From Gemmatimonadota bacterium (GTDB lineage: Bacteria > Gemmatimonadota > Gemmatimonadetes > Gemmatimonadales > GWC2-71-9): 5,756 nucleotides of DNA. Below, piece by piece: positions 1 through 4,387 of this stretch. Location of the stretch: positions 1 through 5,756 of the forward strand of contig QHTS01000167.1 in NCBI GenBank assembly GCA_003220905.1, read 5' to 3'. Numbering within the stretch: position 1 is the stretch's first letter; each line of letters starts with the position of its first letter. Under the pieces are notes generated by a model. It did not search any database. It saw only the letters and a program-made list of their open reading frames with translations, and had not been told where the DNA came from. The translations under genes and the position numbers were made by a program.

Positions 1-566
1 AGCTGCCGATGCTGGTGTACGCCCTCAAGTACACCACGGTGCCGCCGCGCCAGGAATCCCTCGTGATCCTCGGTCCCCGGGGGGTGGTGCGGCTCGTGAA
101 GCAAATCGCCGAGGGATACGGGTCGTGGCTGCTCGACCCCGGCTTCCCGATCGGCATCCTCGACGTGCAGAACGGCGAGCCGTTCCCGCTCGATGCCGAG
201 GTGAGCCTCGAGACCTTCCCGGTGCCCCACACCCCCGAGAGCGTGGCGCTGTCCTTGACCGCGCCCGAGGGCCGGCTGGTCTACACGGGCGACACGGGGC
301 CCTCGAGCGACCTGGCCCGGTGGGCTGCCGGCGCCGACCTGCTGCTCGCGGAATGCTCGCTCCCCAAAGAAATGGCCATGGACATCCATCTCACCCCGGA
401 GCAGGCGGGCGAGCTCGCCCGGGACGCCAAGGCGCGGCAGCTCGTCTTGACGCACTTCTATCCGCCGGTTGAAACTTCGGACCCGGCGCGTGCAGCCGGG
501 ACGCGGTTCACCGGGCGGGTGACCGCGGCCCGCGACGGCGACCGGTTCACCATCGGAGGGAAGTAG
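1..566 (+). CDS. MBL-fold metallo-hydrolase, RNase Z/YhfI-like (C-terminal part, 5' end missing)
   Basis: This is the C-terminal half of a metallo-beta-lactamase-fold hydrolase. The frame is open from base 3, so the ATG at base 9 is internal and the HxHxDH metal motif must lie upstream of the window. Counting from that ATG, the visible metal-ligand candidates are His74 in PHTPES, Asp95 in YTGDTGP, and His149 in LVLTHFYP. There is also His127 in HLTPEQAGELA, which sits where RNase Z enzymes have their HST motif. RNase Z normally reads 'HEAT' just before this, but here the block is AECSLPKE (about 114-121), with Ala for His. That is closer to the YhfI-like branch than to tRNA 3' processing enzymes. 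The substrate is unknown; phosphodiester hydrolysis is a family-level inference. The stop is followed after 2 nt by the DAHP synthase gene, whose ribosome binding site lies inside this gene's end, so the two are probably co-transcribed and translationally coupled. Confidence 0.88.
   Translation, partial: LPMLVYALKYTTVPPRQESLVILGPRGVVRLVKQIAEGYGSWLLDPGFPIGILDVQNGEPFPLDAEVSLETFPVPHTPESVALSLTAPEGRLVYTGDTGPSSDLARWAAGADLLLAECSLPKEMAMDIHLTPEQAGELARDAKARQLVLTHFYPPVETSDPARAAGTRFTGRVTAARDGDRFTIGGK
555..560 (+). promoter_or_regulatory. Ribosome binding site for the GTG-started DAHP synthase gene
   Basis: GGAGGG lies 8 nt upstream of the GTG at 569, inside the last codons of the MBL hydrolase gene. It decides the start: the next in-frame ATG, at 581, would remove the first beta strand (LIVM) of the regulatory domain and has no comparable site at the right distance. 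Confidence 0.75.
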
Positions 567-568
567 CG

Positions 569-1609
569 GTGCTGATCGTGATGCGCCACGGCGCGACGGA
601 AGCAGAGGTCCGGCGCGTCATCGCGGTGATCGAGGAGATGGGCTACAAGGCCCGGCCCATGCCGGGGGCGCAGCGCACCGCCGTCGGCCTGGTCGGGAAC
701 GACGGGCGGGTCGACGCCTCGCGGCTGGAGGGCCTCCCCGGCGTCCAGGACGTCATCCACGTCACCAAGCCGTACAAACAGGTGAGCCGGGAGTGGAAAG
801 CGGAGAACACCGTGGTGCGGCTTCCCGGCGGCGTCGCCGTGGGCGGCACCGAGGTCGTCGCCATCGCGGGACCGTGCTCGGTCGAGAGCGAGCGGCAGAT
901 CATCGAAGCGGCACGGCAGGTGAAGGAGGCGGGGGCCGTGATCCTGCGCGGTGGCGCTTGGAAACCGCGCACCTCCCCATACGCGTTCCAGGGGCTGGGC
1001 CGGCCGGGGCTCAAGCTGCTGGCCAAGGCGCGCGAGGAAACCGGCCTCCTCATCTGCACCGAGGCGATGGATCCCGAAGGCGTCGGGTACGTGGCCGAGG
1101 TCGCGGACATCATCCAGATCGGCGCGCGCAACATGCAGAACTCCTCGCTGCTCAAGGCGGCGGGCCGGGCGAAGAAGGCCGTGCTCCTGAAGCGCGGGAT
1201 GGCCGCGACCATCGAGGAGCTGCTACTCTCGGCGGAGTATGTGCTCGCCGAAGGGAACCACGACGTGATCCTGTGCGAGCGCGGCATTCGCGGGTTCGAC
1301 ACCGCCACGCGCAACGTATTCGACCTCACCGCCATTCCGGTCGTGCACAAGCTGTCGCACTTGCCGATCATCGCGGACCCGTCGCACGGCACGGGGCTCC
1401 GCGACAAGGTGATCCCGATGGCCCGCGCCGCCGTGGCCGCGGGGGCGGACGGCATCATGGTCGAGGTGCACCCCAATCCCGAGCAGGCGCTGTCGGACGG
1501 GGCGCAGACGCTGTTCCCCGACCAGTTCGCCCAGCTGATGCGTGAGGTCCGCGTGATCGCGGAGGTGATCGGGCGGCGGGTCGCGGAGCCGGCGCCGGTG
1601 GGCGCTTGA
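569..1609 (+). CDS. aroF: 3-deoxy-7-phosphoheptulonate (DAHP) synthase, type I with N-terminal ferredoxin-like regulatory domain
   Basis: This cytoplasmic enzyme condenses phosphoenolpyruvate with erythrose 4-phosphate, the first step of the shikimate pathway to aromatic amino acids. The 346-residue protein matches the Thermotoga maritima/Bacillus type nearly end to end. Residues 1 to about 70 form the ferredoxin-like (ACT-like) domain, ending in VTKPYKQVSREW. The TIM barrel follows, with GPCSVES (metal ligand Cys103), LRGGAWKPRTSPY (Lys132), IQIGARNMQN (183-191), LLKRG (206-210), CERGIRGF (236-243), DPSHGTG (270-276, His273), VEVHPNPE with Glu299, and LSDG with Asp310. All expected metal- and PEP-binding positions are present, so it should be active and need a divalent metal. 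In T. maritima the N-terminal domain mediates inhibition by tyrosine and phenylalanine; the same here is an inference. The GTG start is chosen from the GGAGGG site and from equal length to T. maritima DAHPS at the N-terminus. The stop overlaps the next gene's TTG (TTGA). The symbol follows the Bacillus/Thermotoga-type usage; aroG or aroA(G) are also used. Confidence 0.97.
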   Translation: MLIVMRHGATEAEVRRVIAVIEEMGYKARPMPGAQRTAVGLVGNDGRVDASRLEGLPGVQDVIHVTKPYKQVSREWKAENTVVRLPGGVAVGGTEVVAIAGPCSVESERQIIEAARQVKEAGAVILRGGAWKPRTSPYAFQGLGRPGLKLLAKAREETGLLICTEAMDPEGVGYVAEVADIIQIGARNMQNSSLLKAAGRAKKAVLLKRGMAATIEELLLSAEYVLAEGNHDVILCERGIRGFDTATRNVFDLTAIPVVHKLSHLPIIADPSHGTGLRDKVIPMARAAVAAGADGIMVEVHPNPEQALSDGAQTLFPDQFAQLMREVRVIAEVIGRRVAEPAPVGA

Positions 1610-2313
1610 ACGGCGGCGGACGGGCGGGCGGTCGGACGGGCGGACCGATACTGCTTCTCGCCGTGGGGTTACTGTCCGCCGGTCCGCCGGTCCACCAGTC
1701 CCCCGATCCGTGGCCGGTTCTCGATCGGGCGAGCGCTACCTACCAGACCATCACGAGCCTGTCCGCCGACTTCGTACAGATCGTCACGAATCCCATGATC
1801 GGCACGCCCGATACGACGCGCGGCCGGCTCTACCAGATGCGCCCCAGCCGGTTCGCGATGCGGTTCACTGCGCCCAAGGGTGATCGCATCGTCGCGGACG
1901 GTCGGTTTCTCTGGCTCTACACGCCGAGCACCACGCCCGGCCAGGTGATCCGCTCCCGCATCCCCGAATACGGCACCACCGGCCCCAATCTGATCGGACA
2001 GTTCGTGGAGCAACCGCGCGAGCGCTACACGGCCGAGTACGTCCGGGCCGACTCGCTCCCGGGCGGGGGGGGGGCCGTCGACGTCATCAGGCTCGTGCCG
2101 AAGGGGCACGACCAACCCTACAGCGAAGCGAAGATCTGGGTGGGTCGGGAGGACGCCCTGGTGCACCGCGTCGACATCGTGGAGAGCTCCGGCCAGGAGC
2201 GCACCGTCATCCTGCGAACCATCCGCGTGAACCGCGGGGTGCCCGGGCGCGAGCTCACGTTTTCGCCCCCCGCCGGAGTGCGGGTGGTGGCCTCCGACTC
2301 TACGAGGGAGTGA
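1606..2313 (+). CDS. LolA-like periplasmic outer-membrane lipoprotein carrier protein
   Basis: This 235-residue protein resembles LolA, which shuttles lipoproteins across the periplasm from the LolCDE transporter to the outer membrane. An N-terminal signal peptide is visible: Arg6 and Arg10, then the hydrophobic stretch PILLLAVGLLSAG (14-26). There is no lipobox cysteine, so the mature protein should be soluble. LolA-type blocks follow: ASATYQTITSLSADFVQ (42-58), RGRLYQMRPSRFAMRF (72-87) and IVADGRFLWLYTPS (95-108). A C-terminal LTFSPPAGVRV (217-227) matches the family's closing 'F.pP.gv.V'. The length is close to usual. The start is a TTG overlapping the DAHP synthase stop; no strong ribosome binding site is seen, but it gives a sensible signal peptide and suggests re-initiation. 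A run of ten Gs (2065-2074) encodes part of PGGGG, with the frame intact on both sides. Other members of the LolA/LolB superfamily fold cannot be excluded. Confidence 0.85.
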   Translation: MNGGGRAGGRTGGPILLLAVGLLSAGPPVHQSPDPWPVLDRASATYQTITSLSADFVQIVTNPMIGTPDTTRGRLYQMRPSRFAMRFTAPKGDRIVADGRFLWLYTPSTTPGQVIRSRIPEYGTTGPNLIGQFVEQPRERYTAEYVRADSLPGGGGAVDVIRLVPKGHDQPYSEAKIWVGREDALVHRVDIVESSGQERTVILRTIRVNRGVPGRELTFSPPAGVRVVASDSTRE

Positions 2314-2331
2314 CCGAGGCTCAGGTCTCCC
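2306..2331. terminator. Possible hairpin spanning the two convergent stop codons
   Basis: GGGAG-TG-ACC and GGT-CTCCC can pair as an 8-bp stem with a 2-nt bulge around an 8-nt loop. The loop covers the stop of the HTH gene, and the bulge falls in the stop of the lolA-like gene. No U-rich tract follows on either strand, so it is not a canonical intrinsic terminator. It is reported because it is the only structure in the 7-nt convergent junction, and it may be chance in GC-rich DNA. Confidence 0.25.
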
Positions 2332-2566
2332 CCTTCAAGCGCTCGAAGCCCGACGCGCTGCTCAGGATCTGCTCGTCCAACCAACGATCGACGATGCTCT
2401 TCCGAAAGCGCCACTCCTTCCCCAGCTTCGCCGCCGGAATCCGCTTCTCCTGCGCCCACTTGTAGATGGTCTGCGGGGTAAGGCGCAGATAGGCCGCGAC
2501 CTCCTCGATCGTCAGAATCTCGTTGTCGCGAGACCGTCCGCGCGCGTTGTCACCATCCCGGGTCAT
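2321..2566 (-). CDS. Small excisionase-family (MerR-like) helix-turn-helix DNA-binding protein
   Basis: This 81-residue protein consists almost entirely of one winged helix-turn-helix of the excisionase/HTH_17 type. The signature runs from residue 17 to 65: ILTIEEVAAYLRLTPQTIYKWAQEKRIP, then AAKLGKEWRFRKSIVDRWLDEQ. In this family the YLRLTPQTIYKWAQEKRIP part is the DNA-reading helix pair, and K-x-G-x-x-W-R-F is the wing. The first 15 residues are charged and probably disordered, and a short 15-residue tail follows the domain. No phage integrase, transposase or attachment site is nearby, so it is more likely a chromosomal regulator than a recombination directionality factor. The ATG overlaps the stop of the membrane protein gene (ATGA, 4 nt) and has no ribosome binding site of its own, so its translation should be coupled to that gene. 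Its target is unknown; the palindrome upstream of its operon is one candidate. Confidence 0.92.
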   Translation of the reverse strand: MTRDGDNARGRSRDNEILTIEEVAAYLRLTPQTIYKWAQEKRIPAAKLGKEWRFRKSIVDRWLDEQILSSASGFERLKGET

Positions 2567-3375
2567 GGGCGTTTGCGTCGATGCATGGAGTCGACGGCCG
2601 TGTCGATTGGCGGGATGACGAAGCCGCGAAAGCGCGGAATCGTGTCTTGCTTGCCCGGTGGCGCCGCCGGCTTCTCCTCTCCCTGCAGCAGCTTGTTCAC
2701 CGCGTAAATGATCGCGGCGTAAAAGTTGCCCTGGTAGCTCCCGAACACGCGGAACGGCTCATTGCGATCGCCGAGGAACGGGCGAAGACTCCACGCCAAC
2801 TGGATGCCGACGAAGGCGAACAACAGCGCCCACGCGCGCATGATGGTGAGCGCCTTCCGGGGGTAGACCCCGCGCTTCTCGCAGACGACGCTGAGCCCCT
2901 CATGAAGCGCATACATGCCGAACAGTCCCGCCACGCCCGCGATCGCGATGTTCAGAAGATGTTGGAAGTAGTAGTTGGCGCCGGTGATGAGAAAGAACGC
3001 CGTGATCGGCACAAACGCGGCCAGCAGCACGGACGTGAGCGCGAGCGCGCCGAACACCAGCACGACCACCTGCAGCAGGCGCAGGCGCGAGCCGACGAGG
3101 ACCTGCACCACGAAAAACGCGGGGAAGCAGACCGCGAACGTGGCGAAGAACAGAAACGGCAGCTTGATGCCCGCCGACAGCGCCTGTGCCGGGCCCGAAT
3201 AGGCCCCGGCGACGAGCCCGAAGAACCCGGAAGGAAGGACGATCGTCAGAAGGGCGTAGCGCAGCTTGCTGCCGAGGCCGACGCCCTCGACGACCTCCTC
3301 GAAGACCCGCTCCCGATCGCTGAGCAGCGCCTTGAGGAAATCGGAGTAGCTCGCGATCCGCTGGTCCGCGGCCAT
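2563..3375 (-). CDS. Conserved-looking multi-pass inner-membrane protein of unknown function
   Basis: I do not recognise a named family. From the ATG at 3375 the protein is 270 residues. It starts with a soluble, charged segment (about 1-34) containing SYSDFLKALLSDRERVFEEV. About five or six hydrophobic segments follow, near 36-58, 70-94, 100-131 (long enough for one or two passes), 140-160 and 178-197. After the last segment comes a motif-like stretch, WSLRPFLGDRNEPFRVFGSYQGNFYAAI (about 195-222), then a proline- and lysine-rich tail ending RRKRP. The overall shape resembles Yip1-like bacterial membrane proteins, but that is an impression only. The frame stays open to a TTG at 3405. The ATG is preferred because the TTG falls inside the predicted -10 element, and because AGAGG and GGGGG purine runs lie just upstream of the ATG. 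It is the first gene of an operon with the HTH gene, overlapping it by 4 nt, which suggests a functional pair. Confidence 0.85.
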   Translation of the reverse strand: MAADQRIASYSDFLKALLSDRERVFEEVVEGVGLGSKLRYALLTIVLPSGFFGLVAGAYSGPAQALSAGIKLPFLFFATFAVCFPAFFVVQVLVGSRLRLLQVVVLVFGALALTSVLLAAFVPITAFFLITGANYYFQHLLNIAIAGVAGLFGMYALHEGLSVVCEKRGVYPRKALTIMRAWALLFAFVGIQLAWSLRPFLGDRNEPFRVFGSYQGNFYAAIIYAVNKLLQGEEKPAAPPGKQDTIPRFRGFVIPPIDTAVDSMHRRKRP

Positions 3376-3403
3376 GCCTCTAGCCCCCGGGGGTTTGAGG
3401 CCC

Positions 3404-3432
3404 AAGCTACGAACGTCCTACTGTTTTGTCAA
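3404..3432 (-). promoter_or_regulatory. Putative sigma-70-type promoter for the membrane protein/HTH operon
   Basis: On the minus strand a perfect TTGACA (3432-3427) is followed after exactly 17 nt by TAGCTT (3409-3404). TAGCTT keeps the key A2 and T6 of a -10 box but matches only 3 of 6 positions. It can also be read as TAGCTTGG, near the Bacteroidetes-type TAnnTTTG element. Transcription would begin near 3397, leaving a leader of about 22 nt before the ATG at 3375. That leader contains the self-complementary CCCCCGGGGG at 3384-3393. Confidence 0.5.
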
Positions 3433-3441
3433 CTTTGACAA
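3426..3441. promoter_or_regulatory. Perfect 7-2-7 inverted repeat, candidate operator
   Basis: TTGTCAA-CT-TTGACAA is a perfect inverted repeat with a 2-bp centre. It lies in an AT-rich patch (about 3421-3457) between the DUF2520 gene end and the membrane protein gene. One half-site supplies the -35 TTGACA of the putative promoter reading left, so a bound dimer would block RNA polymerase. The 2-nt spacer makes a stable RNA hairpin unlikely, which favours a protein-binding site. The other half gives a TTGACA reading right, but no convincing -10 follows and only an antisense direction lies beyond. The binding protein is unknown. Confidence 0.5.
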
Positions 3442-3465
3442 TGTTAAATGGTGTTTGCTAGTGCG

Positions 3466-4368
3466 CTACGCCTTCCGCATGACCGGCGGGAGATCGGTCG
3501 CGAGCGCCATCGCCACTTGGGCGGCAGTCGCTTGGTCCATTCCCTGCTTCTGGGCGAGCTCGAGCGCCGCCCGCCCCAGCGCGCGGTACAGCACGGCGTC
3601 GTCGTGCGTCAGCGCCTCGAGCTGGCGGCGGATCGTCGCGACGTCGCCCCGCGCCACGGGACCGGTGAGCGCCGCCATCGGCTGCTGGCGGCTCAGGTTC
3701 TCGAGCGTCCCCTCCACCAGCGGGCGCAGCGCCTCCCACGCCTCGGTGTCCGAGAGGCCGGCATGCCGCAACAAGCGCTGGGCGACCGCCTCGACCACCA
3801 CGAAATAGTTGGAGGCGAACACGGCGCTCGCGTGGTACATCGGCTTGGCCTTGGACGAGATGTGAAACGGTCGCAGGCCGAGATCGTGCGCCAACGCTTC
3901 GGCCGCCTGCACGGCGCGGGGCATCCCTTCGACCGCCGCCCAGGCGCCCTTCAGCCGCTCGGCCGCGTGCTCCGGATTGGAGATGGTCTGCAGCGGGTGG
4001 AGCGACCCGAGGGCGGCGCGCGATCCGACCAGGGGGCCGAGCGCCTCCTGGCCCTGGGCGCCGGAGAGGTGCAGCACCACCTGGTCGGCGCCGATCGCTC
4101 CGGCGCGGGCCAGCGCTTCCGCCAGGGGCCGGATCGCGTCGTCCCGCACGGCGAGAAGGACGACGCCCGCCTGGGCGATCCAGGCGGGCGGCTCGTTCTC
4201 GGGACCAACAGTGAGGGTGAGGGGCTTCGGGACCGGCTTCTTGGTGCGGCCGTGGAGGCGGACGTCGTAGCGTCTCCCCTCCCCCGCCCGCGCGAGCGCG
4301 AGCGCCAACCCGACACCGGCACGCCCGGGCCCGATGATCCCCACGACCAGGGGAGGGGCGCCGGTCAC
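3466..4368 (-). CDS. Rossmann-fold and DUF2520 domain-containing protein (predicted NAD(P)-dependent oxidoreductase-like)
   Basis: This 300-residue protein has an N-terminal NAD(P)-binding Rossmann fold with VVGIIGPGRAGVGLALAL (8-25, GxGxxG at 13-18). Further Rossmann-type blocks are LLAVRDDAI (71-79), VLHLSGAQGQEAL (98-110) and GSLHPLQTI (121-129). The C-terminal helical DUF2520 domain shows SKAKPMYHASAVFASNYFVV (172-191) and ALTGPVARGDVATI (233-246). The fold relates to ketopantoate reductase and pyrroline-5-carboxylate reductase families, but the substrate of DUF2520 proteins is not known to me. The frame remains open upstream to 4596. That extension would overlap the protease gene by about 200 nt and has shadow-like, Arg-rich composition, so the GTG at 4368 is chosen: it starts 7 codons before the first Rossmann strand. 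The ribosome binding site is weak, and a GTG at 4344 is a less likely alternative. It follows the protease gene by 19 nt and is probably co-transcribed. Confidence 0.93.
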   Translation of the reverse strand: MTGAPPLVVGIIGPGRAGVGLALALARAGEGRRYDVRLHGRTKKPVPKPLTLTVGPENEPPAWIAQAGVVLLAVRDDAIRPLAEALARAGAIGADQVVLHLSGAQGQEALGPLVGSRAALGSLHPLQTISNPEHAAERLKGAWAAVEGMPRAVQAAEALAHDLGLRPFHISSKAKPMYHASAVFASNYFVVVEAVAQRLLRHAGLSDTEAWEALRPLVEGTLENLSRQQPMAALTGPVARGDVATIRRQLEALTHDDAVLYRALGRAALELAQKQGMDQATAAQVAMALATDLPPVMRKA

Positions 4369-4387
4369 GCGGGGCCGAGCCGCCACC

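Noticed and set aside
643..1476. 277-residue minus-strand reading frame opposite DAHP synthase
   Set aside because: It lies wholly opposite a clearly recognised enzyme, is Ser/Arg/Pro-rich without any motif, and is the usual antisense shadow in GC-rich DNA.
3376..3405. TTG start at 3405 for the membrane protein
   Set aside because: The codon would sit in the predicted -10 element, and the ten extra residues show no conserved character. The ATG at 3375 is preferred, though the choice is not certain.
2581..3438. 285-residue plus-strand reading frame opposite the membrane protein gene
   Set aside because: It is dominated by Arg, Glu, Asp, His and Gln, as expected from the complement of hydrophobic codons. 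The minus-strand reading has real membrane segments and a coupled downstream gene.
3426..3441. The 7-2-7 inverted repeat as a terminator for the DUF2520 gene
   Set aside because: The 2-nt spacer is too short for a stable hairpin loop, the stem is AT-rich, and no T-run follows.
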